From positions 2,108,001-2,172,000 of the forward strand of contig NZ_CP023406.1 in the NCBI RefSeq assembly GCF_002327105.1: DNA of 64,000 nucleotides, in the 5' to 3' direction. The notes beneath the pieces are model-generated. The model did not search any database. It was not told the origin of the DNA and saw nothing but the letters and a program-made list of their open reading frames with translations. Source of the DNA: Luteimonas chenhongjianii. GTDB lineage: Bacteria > Pseudomonadota > Gammaproteobacteria > Xanthomonadales > Xanthomonadaceae. The position numbers and the translations under genes are program-made. This document shows, in pieces, positions 8,985-19,492 of this stretch. How positions within the stretch are numbered: position 1 is the first letter of the stretch; each line of letters begins with the position of its first letter.

Positions 8985-9081
8985 CGGAAACCCGTCGCTG
9001 CGCTGCAGAGCCCGCGGGGGACGCTCGAACCTGTCCGCGGCGGGGATCGACGCGGTCGCCGCGCAGGGCGACGGGTTTCCG
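8985..9081. repeat. Perfect 14-base inverted repeat upstream of fliL promoter
   Basis: CGGAAACCCGTCGC at 8985-8998 recurs exactly on the other strand at 9068-9081, with 69 bases between the copies. Relative to the predicted fliL start the copies lie at about -43 and -126, where sigma-54 activators usually bind. The outer copy extends to GACGG-AAAC-CCGTC, which is itself an inverted repeat. A FleQ enhancer pair is an inference from position. The rest of the 252-base fliK-fliL gap shows no gene. Confidence 0.5.
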
Positions 9082-9178
9082 TCGGCACGGTGTGGTGCTT
9101 TTCCTGGAAGCTGCGTGTGGCGCCGATATGAGCGCGACAGCGGAGGGATGGCCGCGCGCTGATGTCCGTCGGCGGGGC

Positions 9179-10192
9179 TCAGGCGTAGGCGTCGAGCAGG
9201 CCCAGGCTGCGCCGCTGTGGGGCTGCCGGCGTCGCCTCCGCGGGCCCGGTGCCGGATCCGTCTCCGGGGTTCGCGGCAGTCGAGGTCGCGCCGCCCCTCG
9301 CATCGCTGCCGCCGGCGCCCACGCCGGCATGGGCCAGCTGGAAACCGTGCTCGCCGAGCAGGTCACGCAGGCGCGGCAGGCCGTGCTCCAGCGCCTGGCG
9401 GGTTTCGGCATTGGCGCTGACGAAATCGGCGCGGATCCGGTCGCCGTCGAGATGCAGGCGCACCTCCACTGGCCCCAGGTCGTTCGGAGTCACGCGGATG
9501 CGCGCCTCGCTGAGCTTCTGGCTGGCCATCCATTCGATCTGGGCGCCGAACCGGGCGTCGAAGTCGTCCGCGCCCACTTCCGGCGTCGGCAGCGGCGCCG
9601 CCAGCAGCGGTGGTGGTTCGCGCAGCGCAACCGGCGCCGGAAGCGTGAAGGCGACCGGCGCGGGCTCGCCGCCTTCCGCCATGGCGGAAGGCTCGGGCAG
9701 CAGCCCGGTCGCGGTGACGGCGGCGTCGTCGATGGGCTGCGCCGGGAGCATGGGGGCCACGGTCGCGGGCATGGCGGCGGTCACGGCACTGGCGCCGGCC
9801 GGCGGCCCGCCGGCCAGCAGGGGCGGCATCGTTTGGGCGCCGCCGGACGCCACGGGTTCGGCCTCGTCGGCAAACCCGAGCAGCCCGGCGAGGCCGACCG
9901 GTGGCCAGCCGGGCGCGGGCGGTTGGATGTCGACGGCCACCGGCACGGCCACGCCGGACGCCGCGGGCATGGACGCTCCCGCGTCCGGCTCGGCCGCGTC
10001 GGGCGATGACGCCTCGGACTCGGTCCCGGTGGTGTCGGAAGGTGCCGACGGCGCGGCGTCGGTGGCCTGACGCCGCTGCAGGGCCCGGGCAAAGGCGTCG
10101 GGCTGATCGCCGCCACGCGCCGTGGAGGCTGCGCCACCGCGCGGAACCGGGGTGGGCGGCCCGGCCGGCGCGGAGGTGGCCGCGACGCTCAA
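9179..10192 (-). CDS. fliK: FliK, hook-length control protein
   Basis: FliK is the secreted molecular ruler that measures hook length and triggers the FlhB specificity switch. It is 337 residues long, rich in Ala/Pro/Gly with very low complexity through about residue 220. The conserved flagellar-hook C-terminal domain follows, recognisable from QIEWMASQKLSEARIRVTPN, LGPVEVRLHLDGDRIRADF and LRDLLGEHGFQLAHA. The start overlaps the fliJ stop by 4 bases. It is the last gene of the fliE-F-G-H-I-J-K unit. Confidence 0.93.
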   Translation of the reverse strand: MSVAATSAPAGPPTPVPRGGAASTARGGDQPDAFARALQRRQATDAAPSAPSDTTGTESEASSPDAAEPDAGASMPAASGVAVPVAVDIQPPAPGWPPVGLAGLLGFADEAEPVASGGAQTMPPLLAGGPPAGASAVTAAMPATVAPMLPAQPIDDAAVTATGLLPEPSAMAEGGEPAPVAFTLPAPVALREPPPLLAAPLPTPEVGADDFDARFGAQIEWMASQKLSEARIRVTPNDLGPVEVRLHLDGDRIRADFVSANAETRQALEHGLPRLRDLLGEHGFQLAHAGVGAGGSDARGGATSTAANPGDGSGTGPAEATPAAPQRRSLGLLDAYA

Positions 10193-10644
10193 GCGTCGGC
10201 TCCGTCGGCAGCGGCAAGCTGGGCAATCCGCACGCGGCGCGCACCGAGATCGTCGAGCTCGCGCTGCGACCGGCGTTCGTCGACCTGGCGCTCCTGCGCG
10301 CGATAGCTCGCGGCCAGCTGCTCCAGTACCTGTTTGTCGCGACTGGCCAGCAGCAGGCGGCCGCGTTCGATCTCGACGGTTTCGCGGCTGTTGTCGACGT
10401 TGCGCGACTGCTGGTCGACCGCCGATTGCAGCCGGTCGAGGAAGGCACGGCGGTTGGCCAGTTGCGCGGGGCTGGTGGCGGCCAGCTGGCTCTGGCCGTA
10501 CTCGTCCGCGTAGCGGCGCAGTTCGTGCAGCTGCGCCTCGTGCTGGGCCAGCACGCGCTGGCGCTCGGCCAGCAGGCGTGCCGCCGCGTCCTGGGTTTCC
10601 TGGGCGCGGTCGAGCAGGGGATCGATGCGGCGGGACTGCTTCAT
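10189..10644 (-). CDS. fliJ: FliJ, export apparatus stalk/chaperone escort protein
   Basis: FliJ is the coiled-coil stalk inside the FliI ATPase ring and links it to FlhA. The product is 151 residues and is almost entirely predicted alpha-helix rich in Arg, Gln and Glu (MKQSRRIDPLLDRAQETQDA...; heptad-like spacing throughout), as in the family. The ATG at 10644 overlaps the fliI stop by 4 bases. The assignment rests on size, helical composition and the fixed position between fliI and fliK. Confidence 0.93.
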   Translation of the reverse strand: MKQSRRIDPLLDRAQETQDAAARLLAERQRVLAQHEAQLHELRRYADEYGQSQLAATSPAQLANRRAFLDRLQSAVDQQSRNVDNSRETVEIERGRLLLASRDKQVLEQLAASYRAQERQVDERRSQRELDDLGARRVRIAQLAAADGADA

Positions 10645-12032
10645 GCGGCGGCTTCCTCGGGATGCAGCAGGCGCTCGAGCGCCTCGCGGCTGTGGTTCAG
10701 ATCGGCGGCGTGGGCGATGTCCTGGCCGAGGAACTCGACGATCTCGGGCCAGCGGGCCAAGGCCTCGTCGACCGCAGGATCGGCGCCGCGCTGGTAGGCG
10801 CCGATCGCGATCAGGTCGCGGTTGGCGGTATAGGCCGAGACCAGCCGCTTGAGCGCGCGGATGCGCTCGCGCCAGGTGTCGTCGGCGATCTCGGTGACCA
10901 CGCGGCTGACCGAGGATTCGACGTCGATCGCCGGGTACAGGCCGCCATCGGCGATCCGGCGCGACAGCAGGATGTGGCCGTCGAGAATCGCGCGAGCGGC
11001 GTCGGCGATCGGATCCTGCGGATCGTCGCCCTCGGTGAGCACGGTGTAGAACGCGGTGATCGAGCCGCGTCCGGCGGCGCCGTTGCCGGCGCGCTCGACC
11101 AGCGCCGGGAGTTTGGCGAACACCGAGGGCGGATAGCCGCGGGTAGTCGGCGGCTCGCCGACCGACAGACCGATCTCGCGCTGCGCCTGGGCAAAGCGGG
11201 TGAGCGAATCCATCAGCAGCAGCACATTGAGCCCCTGGTCGCGGAACCATTCGGCGATCGCGGTGGCGCGATAGGCGCCATGCAGACGGGCCAGTGGCGG
11301 GCGGTCGGCGGGCGCGGCGACCACGACCGCTCGGCGCAGGCCTTCCTCGCCGAGCGTGCTCTCGACGAAATCGCGCACTTCGCGGCCGCGCTCGCCGATC
11401 AGGCCCACGACGATGACGTCGGCGGCGGTGAAGCGGGTCATCATGCCCAGCAGGGTCGACTTGCCGACGCCCGAGCCCGCGAAGAGGCCCACGCGCTGGC
11501 CGCGGCCGATCGGCAGCAGCGCGTTGATCGCGCGCACGCCGACATCGAGCGGCTGGGTGATGGGCTCGCGCGCGAGCGGATTGATCGATACGCCGGCCAT
11601 GCCGACCGTGCCCTCGGCACGGATCGGGCCCTTGCCGTCGAGCGGCACGCCGTCGGAATCGATCACCCGGCCGAGCAGGCCCTCGCCGATCTCGACCCCG
11701 CCGCGCCGGTGCAGGGGCACCACGCGTGCATTCGGCAGCAGGCCGTGCAGTTCCGCGCTGGGCATCAGTGAAGTGCGGTCGCCGGCGAAACCGACGACCT
11801 CGGCTTCGACCCAGCCGCCATCGACCTCCACCTTGCAGGTGGCACCCATCGGCGATTCGCAGCCGACCGCCTCGAGGGTCAGCCCGATCGCGCGGCGCAG
11901 GATGCCCTCGCGCACCAGGCCTCGCCCGGCGGCGGGATCCGGGCCGGTCGCATCCAGGCGCGTGACCAGGCGCAGGTTGCGCGCGGTCAACCAGTCGGCC
12001 GGGTCGGCGATGGGCAGTTCCGGCGTGGTCAT
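10641..12032 (-). CDS. fliI: FliI, flagellum-specific export ATPase
   Basis: FliI is the hexameric ATPase at the base of the export apparatus, related to the F1 beta subunit. It is 463 residues long. Walker A is AGSGVGKST at residues 185-193, followed by the helix LLGMMTRF. Walker B is in NVLLLMDSLTRFAQAQREIG, and the catalytic-domain segment GEPPTTRGYPPSVFAKLP is intact. The start overlaps the fliH stop by 4 bases and the stop overlaps fliJ by 4, which indicates tight coupling. Confidence 0.98.
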   Translation of the reverse strand: MTTPELPIADPADWLTARNLRLVTRLDATGPDPAAGRGLVREGILRRAIGLTLEAVGCESPMGATCKVEVDGGWVEAEVVGFAGDRTSLMPSAELHGLLPNARVVPLHRRGGVEIGEGLLGRVIDSDGVPLDGKGPIRAEGTVGMAGVSINPLAREPITQPLDVGVRAINALLPIGRGQRVGLFAGSGVGKSTLLGMMTRFTAADVIVVGLIGERGREVRDFVESTLGEEGLRRAVVVAAPADRPPLARLHGAYRATAIAEWFRDQGLNVLLLMDSLTRFAQAQREIGLSVGEPPTTRGYPPSVFAKLPALVERAGNGAAGRGSITAFYTVLTEGDDPQDPIADAARAILDGHILLSRRIADGGLYPAIDVESSVSRVVTEIADDTWRERIRALKRLVSAYTANRDLIAIGAYQRGADPAVDEALARWPEIVEFLGQDIAHAADLNHSREALERLLHPEEAAA

Positions 12033-12643
12033 GCGCGTGCCCCGGCACGGCGCAGCACCGTGTCGAGCGCGCCGCGCAGGCGGGCATCGAGGCTGCCGTC
12101 GATGCGTACGGTTTCGGCGTGCACGCGCAGGTCGCCGCGGGCCAGCGCGGGATCGGCCACCAGCCGCGTCGCAGGGGCCAGGGTCAGCACCGGGGCGAGC
12201 GCGGCGATGTCATCGGGATGCAGGCGCACCTCGACCTCGCGCGCCGCGCCGCCCGCGGCGTCGACCGCCTCGCCGACGAGCCCGGCCAGCAGTTCCGGAT
12301 CGGCCTGGTAGGCGCGTCCCACCAGCCCGCCGGCGATGCGTACGGCAAGCTCGCCGAGCGCTGCCACGACTTCGGTTTCCAGCCGCGCCAGCGGGCGCGA
12401 GAAATTGTCGAGGATGCCTTCGATCTGCGCGCTCAGCCGGCGCATCTCGCCCTGCGCCTGCGCCAGTCCCTCGGCGCGGCCCAGGGCCAGGCCCTCGGCA
12501 TGGCCTTCGCGCTGGGCATCGTCGCGGATCTGCTGGATCTCCTCCAGCGACGGCGGGTGCGGGATCTGCTCGGGCGTTTCCTCGCGGGCGACCGGTTGCG
12601 GGTCTTCCAGCGGTGGCGCGTACCAGCGCACTGCGTTGCTCAT
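12029..12643 (-). CDS. fliH: FliH, negative regulator of FliI
   Basis: FliH dimerises, binds the FliI N-terminus and docks it at the C ring through FliN. It is 204 residues. It begins MSNAVRWYAPPLEDPQ; the aromatic/Pro-rich N-terminus resembles the FliN-binding region. A long helical part with alanine and glycine spacing follows (HAEGLALGRAEGLAQAQGEM), then the E/V-type stator-like C-terminal domain (VEVRLHPDDIAAL, RIDGSLDARLRGALDTVL). It overlaps fliG and fliI by 4 bases each. Confidence 0.94.
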   Translation of the reverse strand: MSNAVRWYAPPLEDPQPVAREETPEQIPHPPSLEEIQQIRDDAQREGHAEGLALGRAEGLAQAQGEMRRLSAQIEGILDNFSRPLARLETEVVAALGELAVRIAGGLVGRAYQADPELLAGLVGEAVDAAGGAAREVEVRLHPDDIAALAPVLTLAPATRLVADPALARGDLRVHAETVRIDGSLDARLRGALDTVLRRAGARA

Positions 12644-13656
12644 ACCAGTTCCTCGGCGGTGCCGCCGCCCAGGGCGATCGTGCCCTCATCGGCCAGCCGG
12701 CGAACCAGGGTCAGGATCTCCTTCTGCGCGGCCTCCACGTCGGACAGGCGCACGGGGCCGCGGGCGTCCATGTCTTCGAGCAGGATTTCGGCTGCGCGCT
12801 GCGACATGTTGCGAGTGATCTTGTCGCGCACCTTGGGATCGGCGCCGCGCAGTGCGATGCCCAGGCGCTCGCCCGACACCTCGCGCAGCACCGCCTGCAG
12901 CTCGCGGTCGTCGAGTTCGATCAGGTCGTCGAATACGAACATCAGGTCCTGGATGCGCTGGCCCAGCACTTCGTCCACCTTGCGGATGGCGCCGAGCAGA
13001 CTCTGGTCCTGACCGGTGTCCATGAAGTTGAGGATGTTGGCCGCGACCTTGATGCCGCCCACGGCCGAGGATTTGAGGTTCTGGTTGCCGGCGAACTGGC
13101 GCTCCATGATCTCGTTGAGTTCGTTGAGCGCGTTTGGCGGAATGCCGTCGAGCGTGGCGATGCGCAGCAGCACGTCGGCGCGGGTGCGCTCTGGCAGCAG
13201 CTTCAGCGCATCGGCCGCCTGGTCGGCGTCCAGATGCGAAAGCACGATGGCGATGATCTGCGGGTGCTCGTGGCGCACCAGGTCGGCGATCGCCCGCGGG
13301 TCCATCCACTTGAGCGTATCGAGCCCGGTGGTGTTGCGGCCGAGCAGGATGCGATCGATCAGGCTGCTGGCCTTGTCGGCGCCCAGCGCCGAGACGAGCA
13401 CCGCGCGGATGTAGTCGTCGGCGCCGACGCCGAGCGAAGTCTGCCGGTCGAGCGCGGAGGCGAAATCGTCCATTACGGTGCCGACCTGTTCGCGGCTCAC
13501 CGCGCCCATCGTCGCCATGGCCAGGCCCAGCTTCTGCACTTCCTTGGCGTCCATGTGCTTGAGCACCTCGGCCGCGTCCACTTCGCCGAGCGAGAGCAGC
13601 AGCACGGCCGCGCGTTGTACGCCGCTCAGGGCGTTGAGGTCATGCGGCCGCTTCAT
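12640..13656 (-). CDS. fliG: FliG, flagellar motor switch protein
   Basis: FliG is the rotor protein that contacts the stator and generates torque. It is 338 residues long, with all three armadillo-like domains and the EHPQ motif at residues 130-133. The C-terminal torque helix carries the expected charged residues (DKITRNMSQRAAEILLEDMDARGPVRLSDVE region). The start lies inside fliF, and the two genes overlap by 17 bases (13640-13656). Confidence 0.98.
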   Translation of the reverse strand: MKRPHDLNALSGVQRAAVLLLSLGEVDAAEVLKHMDAKEVQKLGLAMATMGAVSREQVGTVMDDFASALDRQTSLGVGADDYIRAVLVSALGADKASSLIDRILLGRNTTGLDTLKWMDPRAIADLVRHEHPQIIAIVLSHLDADQAADALKLLPERTRADVLLRIATLDGIPPNALNELNEIMERQFAGNQNLKSSAVGGIKVAANILNFMDTGQDQSLLGAIRKVDEVLGQRIQDLMFVFDDLIELDDRELQAVLREVSGERLGIALRGADPKVRDKITRNMSQRAAEILLEDMDARGPVRLSDVEAAQKEILTLVRRLADEGTIALGGGTAEELV

Positions 13657-15337
13657 CGTCCAACCATCCCTTGACCACCTGTGCCACGCGCTTGGAATCC
13701 GTCTTCACCGCCTCGCGCGCGGTGCGCAGGCGGTCCTCGTAAGCGTCCGACGGCAGCGCGATCTGCGCGCGACCGTCGGCGAGCGCGTCGATCTGTACCG
13801 TGTCACTGGCCAGCGCCGGCAGCGGCTCGTCGAGCAGGGTGACCTCGGCCGTCACCGGCGTCTTCGGCGCTGGCGGCTTGGAAGGGCCGGCGATCTGGCG
13901 CACTGCCGGGCGCACAACGCCGAACACCAGCGCCAGCACCACCAGCGCGCCGAGCGCGAGCCGGGCGATGTCGCGCAGCATCGGGTTCTGCCACCACGGC
14001 GGCGCGTCGAAGCCTTCGGATTGTTCGCGCACGAACGGCGCGTTCATCACCGATACCGTGTCGCCACGCGCTTCGTCGAAGCCGACCGCCTGGCGCACCA
14101 GCGCCTCGATGCGCTGCAGTTCGGCGGCCGTCAGCGGCTGCGTCGAGGTCGCGCCATCGGCGCCGGTGCGCGGCACGTGGTCGACCAGCACCGCGGCGCT
14201 GACCCGGCGGATGCGGCCGGGCGGCTGGCGGGTGTGGCTGAGCGTGCGGTCGAGCTCGTAGTTGCGGGTGGAGCTGCGCGACGAGTCGCCGGCGCCCGCG
14301 CCGTTACCCGTAGCGGCGGCGACCTGGGCATTCAACGGCGCCGGATTGATCGCGGTGTCGGGCAGGTTCGGGGTGGCGCCGGGAATGCCCTGCGCGCCGG
14401 TTTCGCGGCTGGCGGACTCGCTCAGCTGCTCGCTGCGCAGCTTCGGCGGGTCGGCGTTGTAGAGCTCCCGCGCCTCTTCGATGGCGGAGAAGTCCATGTC
14501 CACCGTGACTTCGGCATTGACCCGGCCGGCGCCGGCCATCGGCTCGAGCAGCTCGCGGATGCGCTGGTTGAAGGAAGTCTCCTGGCGACGCACCTGCTCG
14601 AACTGGATCGCGCTCATGGCGGCCGCCGGATCCTGGGCATCGTTGCTCAGCAGGCGACCGTTCTGGTCGACGACGGTGACCCGGTCGGGCGAGAGGTCGG
14701 GGATGCTGGACGCGACGAGATGCACGATCGCATCCACCTGGCCGCGTTCGAGCGTCGCGCCACCACGGAGCTCCAGCACGACCGAGGCGCTGGCGACCTC
14801 GCGCTGGCGGGTGAACGCCGACGGCTTGGGGATCGCCAGGTGCACACGCGCGTCGCGGACCGGGCGCAGTGCGGCGATGGTCCGCACCAGTTCGGTCTCC
14901 AGCGCATGCTGGTAACGCGCCGTCTCGACGAACTGGCTGACGCCGAAGCCCGGATCGCGCTCCATCATTTCGAAGCCGATGCGGCCCGACTCGCCCAGAC
15001 CCGAGCCGGCGAGCTTCAGGCGTGCGTCGTGGAGATTGGCCTCCGGCACGGAGATCGCGCCGGAGGCCTGGTCCATCTTGAACGGGATCTGCGCCGCGCG
15101 CAGCAGATCGGTGGCTTCCGCGGTGGCCTTGGCGTCGAGCCCGGCGTAGAGCGGCACGAAGCCGGGCTTCTGCGCCCAGAAAAACACGATCAGCCCGACC
15201 GCGATGGCGGCGGCCAGCAGCGCCATCTTCGCCAGGCGGCCGGCGAGCTGCATCTTCTCCAGACGATCGAGCACATCGACCGCCTTGCGACTCGCCGCAT
15301 CGGTGTTGAGGGCTTCCTTGGACAGCGTGATCGCCAT
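13640..15337 (-). CDS. fliF: FliF, flagellar MS-ring protein
   Basis: FliF builds the MS ring in the inner membrane and is the foundation of the basal body. It is 565 residues. Membrane helix 1 is at about 36-56 (LAKMALLAAAIAVGLIVFFW) and helix 2 at about 448-470 (IARLALGALVVLALVFGVV). Between them lie the periplasmic ring-building motifs, including PGFVPLYAGLDAKATAEATD, VEVTVDMDFS-like strands and a low-complexity loop. The C-terminal tail that binds FliG ends AQVVKGWLDDEAAA. It follows fliE by 29 bases. Confidence 0.98.
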   Translation of the reverse strand: MAITLSKEALNTDAASRKAVDVLDRLEKMQLAGRLAKMALLAAAIAVGLIVFFWAQKPGFVPLYAGLDAKATAEATDLLRAAQIPFKMDQASGAISVPEANLHDARLKLAGSGLGESGRIGFEMMERDPGFGVSQFVETARYQHALETELVRTIAALRPVRDARVHLAIPKPSAFTRQREVASASVVLELRGGATLERGQVDAIVHLVASSIPDLSPDRVTVVDQNGRLLSNDAQDPAAAMSAIQFEQVRRQETSFNQRIRELLEPMAGAGRVNAEVTVDMDFSAIEEARELYNADPPKLRSEQLSESASRETGAQGIPGATPNLPDTAINPAPLNAQVAAATGNGAGAGDSSRSSTRNYELDRTLSHTRQPPGRIRRVSAAVLVDHVPRTGADGATSTQPLTAAELQRIEALVRQAVGFDEARGDTVSVMNAPFVREQSEGFDAPPWWQNPMLRDIARLALGALVVLALVFGVVRPAVRQIAGPSKPPAPKTPVTAEVTLLDEPLPALASDTVQIDALADGRAQIALPSDAYEDRLRTAREAVKTDSKRVAQVVKGWLDDEAAA

Positions 15338-15366
15338 GGTCTTCGCTTATTCCGTTCCGGGCCGCA

Positions 15367-15753
15367 TCACAGCGGCATGTTCATGACGTCCTGGTACGCC
15401 TGCACCAGTCGATTACGCACTTCCACCGTGGCCCGGAAGGCCACCTGCGACTGCTGCGCAGCCACCATCACCTTGGCCAGGTCCGCGCCGGGTTCGCCGA
15501 GCTCGAACGCGCGCACCAGTTCGCCCGAACGCTGCTGGGCGCCATTGACCCCCTCGAGCGCGTTGCGCAGCGTCGCCCCGAAGCTCGGCGCCGCAACACC
15601 AGTCGTCCCACCGACCCCCTGCATCCCGCCGACGCCGCCCTGGACGGCGATCGCATCGCTGCGCTGCACGTCGCCCGCCATCGGCCGCGCCTGGGACACC
15701 TGGCCCTGGTAACTGCGGATCTGGGAGAGGATCGAATTGACGGAATGGCTCAT
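15367..15753 (-). CDS. fliE: FliE, MS ring-rod junction protein
   Basis: FliE connects the MS ring to the proximal rod and is the first substrate of the export system. The product from ATG 15753 is 128 residues and begins MSHSVNSILSQIRSYQ. The conserved part is the C-terminal half (APSFGATLRNALEGVNGAQQ, then VMVAAQQSQVAFRATVEVRN and LVQAYQDVMNMPL). An ATG 33 bases upstream is in frame, but it sits at the predicted 5' end of the sigma-54 transcript, so the downstream ATG is preferred. It is the first gene of the fliE-K unit. Confidence 0.95.
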   Translation of the reverse strand: MSHSVNSILSQIRSYQGQVSQARPMAGDVQRSDAIAVQGGVGGMQGVGGTTGVAAPSFGATLRNALEGVNGAQQRSGELVRAFELGEPGADLAKVMVAAQQSQVAFRATVEVRNRLVQAYQDVMNMPL

Positions 15754-15789
15754 GCGGGACGTCCGGGGACGGAAACCTGTCTGCATCGA

Positions 15790-15805
15790 TGCAAGACGTG
15801 TGCCG
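15790..15805 (-). promoter_or_regulatory. sigma-54 promoter for the fliE-fliK unit
   Basis: Minus-strand sequence CGGCAC-ACGTC-TTGCA matches the sigma-54 consensus with one change. The predicted start is near 15779, 26 bases before the fliE ATG. The motif CGGAAACCTGTC (15770-15781) overlaps the start and resembles sites near the fliL and flgB promoters. The rest of the 292-base gap to fleQ shows no gene. Confidence 0.75.
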
Positions 15806-16045
15806 CAGCGCGCACCCGGGCGCGCGGAGCGCGGAGGTTTGGTCGCAGCGCTCGATCCGGCAGGCGCGGAACCGCGCGGCCACGCCGGTGAAGCCGCCCA
15901 CGCGACGGTGGCGAGGGCGTGGCCCGCGTGCCTCCCCGCACGCCTTGCGGCGTCGTCGGCAGGGGGCGTGCGCGGCTATTGGTGCTTGGGCGCGGGATGC
16001 AGCACTGTCGGTAGCCTGCGGAGCCCGCGTCGGGCGAGCGAGCGG

Positions 16046-17502
<1,457 letters not shown>

Positions 17503-17506
<4 letters not shown>

Positions 17507-17898
17507 GAAACGTCTCCGTCACGCGCGCTATCGGCGTGCAGGGTTTCGAGGATCTGCATGACGTCCTGGATGTAGGACAGCTTGCTGACGAAGTTGTCGG
17601 CGCCGGCGCGGGTCGCGTGTTCGCGATGTTCGGCATCGTCGAAATGGCTGGCGATGACGATGTAGGGCGGGGCGTCCTGCGCCTTGATCAGACGCGTGGC
17701 CTGCAGCCCGCCCATCTCCGGCATGGCCAGATCCATCAGCACCACGTCCGGGCGCAGGGCTTCGGACTGGGCAATGGCCTCCAGCCCGTTGGCCGCGGTC
17801 CCCACGACCTTCAGCCAGTCCACCTTGCGGAAATGCCGCTGCGCGGCGTTGATGAAGCCTTCGTGGTCGTCGACCAGGAGCACGTGGATAGTCTGCAT
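17503..17898 (-). CDS. Stand-alone receiver-domain response regulator
   Basis: This 131-residue protein consists of a single CheY-like receiver domain. It has the acidic pair at residues 10-11 (LLVDDHEGF), phosphoacceptor Asp56 in [13 protein letters not shown], a switch Ser/Thr region (IVIASHFDD) and the conserved Lys in FVSKLSY. There is no output domain. It lies in the rpoN-regulator-fleQ string (10 bases after rpoN, 4-base overlap with fleQ), an arrangement I recall from xanthomonads. A role in tuning FleQ or RpoN, or a direct motor effect, is inferred from position only. Confidence 0.85.
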
Positions 17899-17907
17899 GT
17901 CGCGTCC

Positions 17908-19314
17908 TCAGCCCGCGCGGGCGAGCAGGGTGGGGCGGGCGCCGCGGCGGCGCGTGCGCGCCGGAGCGATGTCGAGCTGTTCGCGGTACTTGGCCACGGT
18001 GCGGCGTGCGATGTGCACGCCCTGCCTGGCCAGCAGCGCGGCGATGGCCTCGTCGGCCAGCGGATTCTGCGCCGGTTCCGCCTCGATCAGCCGGCGCACC
18101 ATCGCCCTGACCGCGGCGCCCGAGACGCTGGCGCCATCGAGGCGCACGGCGAAGAAGCGCTTCATCTCGATCGTCCCGCGCGGTGTCTGCAGGAACTTGC
18201 CATTGGTGATGCGCGAAACCGTGGACTCGTGCATGCCGATCGCATCGGCGACGTCCTTGAGCGTGAGCGGCGCCATCGATTCCTCACCGCGCTCCAGGAA
18301 CGCGGCCTGCCGCTCGACGATGACCCTGGCGGTGCGCAGCAGGGTGTCGTAGCGCATCGCCAGGCCGCGCGTGAACCAGCGCGCCTCCTGCAGCATCTCG
18401 CGCATCGGCGCGCTGCCTTCGCCATCGGCCAGTGCACGCTCATAGCCGGCATTGATCGACACCCGCGGCGCGGCGGCTGGATTGAGCGCGACCCGCCAGC
18501 CGGCATCGGCGTGCCAGACCACCACATCCGGCACCACCGCCGTGCTTTCCATCGGCGCACCGGCTTCGGCGGGGCGCGGGTCCAGCGACAGGATCAGGCG
18601 TACGGCTTCCTGGATATCCGCTTCGTCGCGTCCCAGCTGACGGGCGACGCCGGCGATGTCGTGCGCGCCCAGCAGCTCGAGCGCCTCGTCGAGGATCCGG
18701 CGCGCGAGCCCACGGCCGGCGACGCGGCCAGGCAGGGCGTCGAGCTGGGCGACCAGGCACTCGCGCAGATTCCGCGCGGCCACGCCGGCGGGATCGCCGG
18801 ACAACAAACGCTGGCGCACGCCCTCGACTTCGGCAGGCGTGCGCCCGAAACGCGTGGCGCCTGCGTCGAGCAGTCCGGCGTGCGGCGCGGCGAGATAGCC
18901 GGCGTCGTCGCAATGCTCGAGCCAGAATGCGGCGATCGCGAGGTCGCCCTCGCCGAGCGCCATCGACAGGCGCTGCAGGATGCGCAGATGCGGATCGGTG
19001 GAGTCGTCGGCCGCGATGCGCTGCAGGCCGTCCGAGTCGTCGCCGTTCCAGCTCGCCCCGCGCACGTCCCACAGCGAGGATTCGGGCAGTTCGTCGAATG
19101 CGGCGACGTCGGACATGCCGTCTGCAGGTTCCGGCACCGGACTTGCAGTGGATTCCTCGTCGAGTTCCAGCAGCGGGTTCTGCTCCAGGGCCCGACGGAT
19201 CTCCAGTTCGAGCTGCAGGCCGTCGAGCTGGAGCAGCCGGATCGATTGCAGCAGCTGGGGCGTCATCTGCAGCTGTTGGCCCAGCTGCATCGAGGTGGTA
19301 GCACTTGCTTTCAT
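17908..19314 (-). CDS. rpoN: RpoN, RNA polymerase sigma-54 (flagellar copy)
   Basis: This sigma factor is required by the enhancer-dependent flagellar promoters in this window. The product from ATG 19314 is 468 residues. Region I (MQLGQQLQMTPQLLQSIRLL) is intact, the core-binding region is central, and the RpoN box ARRTVAKYRE lies at about 436-445 near the C-terminus. The open frame reaches 19359, but conservation starts at MKASATTSMQL. The location next to fleQ is that of the rpoN2 copy in xanthomonads, where a second rpoN sits elsewhere in the genome; that second copy is not visible here. Confidence 0.95.
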   Translation of the reverse strand: MKASATTSMQLGQQLQMTPQLLQSIRLLQLDGLQLELEIRRALEQNPLLELDEESTASPVPEPADGMSDVAAFDELPESSLWDVRGASWNGDDSDGLQRIAADDSTDPHLRILQRLSMALGEGDLAIAAFWLEHCDDAGYLAAPHAGLLDAGATRFGRTPAEVEGVRQRLLSGDPAGVAARNLRECLVAQLDALPGRVAGRGLARRILDEALELLGAHDIAGVARQLGRDEADIQEAVRLILSLDPRPAEAGAPMESTAVVPDVVVWHADAGWRVALNPAAAPRVSINAGYERALADGEGSAPMREMLQEARWFTRGLAMRYDTLLRTARVIVERQAAFLERGEESMAPLTLKDVADAIGMHESTVSRITNGKFLQTPRGTIEMKRFFAVRLDGASVSGAAVRAMVRRLIEAEPAQNPLADEAIAALLARQGVHIARRTVAKYREQLDIAPARTRRRGARPTLLARAG

Positions 19315-19492
19315 CGCGGGTCCGGAGCCTCGTGGCGCTCCCTGCGCCCGTGAAAGCATCGTGAAGGCGATGCGACGGTTCCGGTATCGGGGCGTTTCCC
19401 ACGGCGGCAGGGGCCAGCCTGAGGGCTGTAGGGGTTTTCCTGACAGCGAGTCCAGCGCGCGGGTGGCGGTTTTCCGGCGCGTGCCGCGCGCC

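Noticed and set aside
9179..9300. Intrinsic terminator between fliK and fliL
   Set aside because: No stem followed by a U run was found near the fliK stop.
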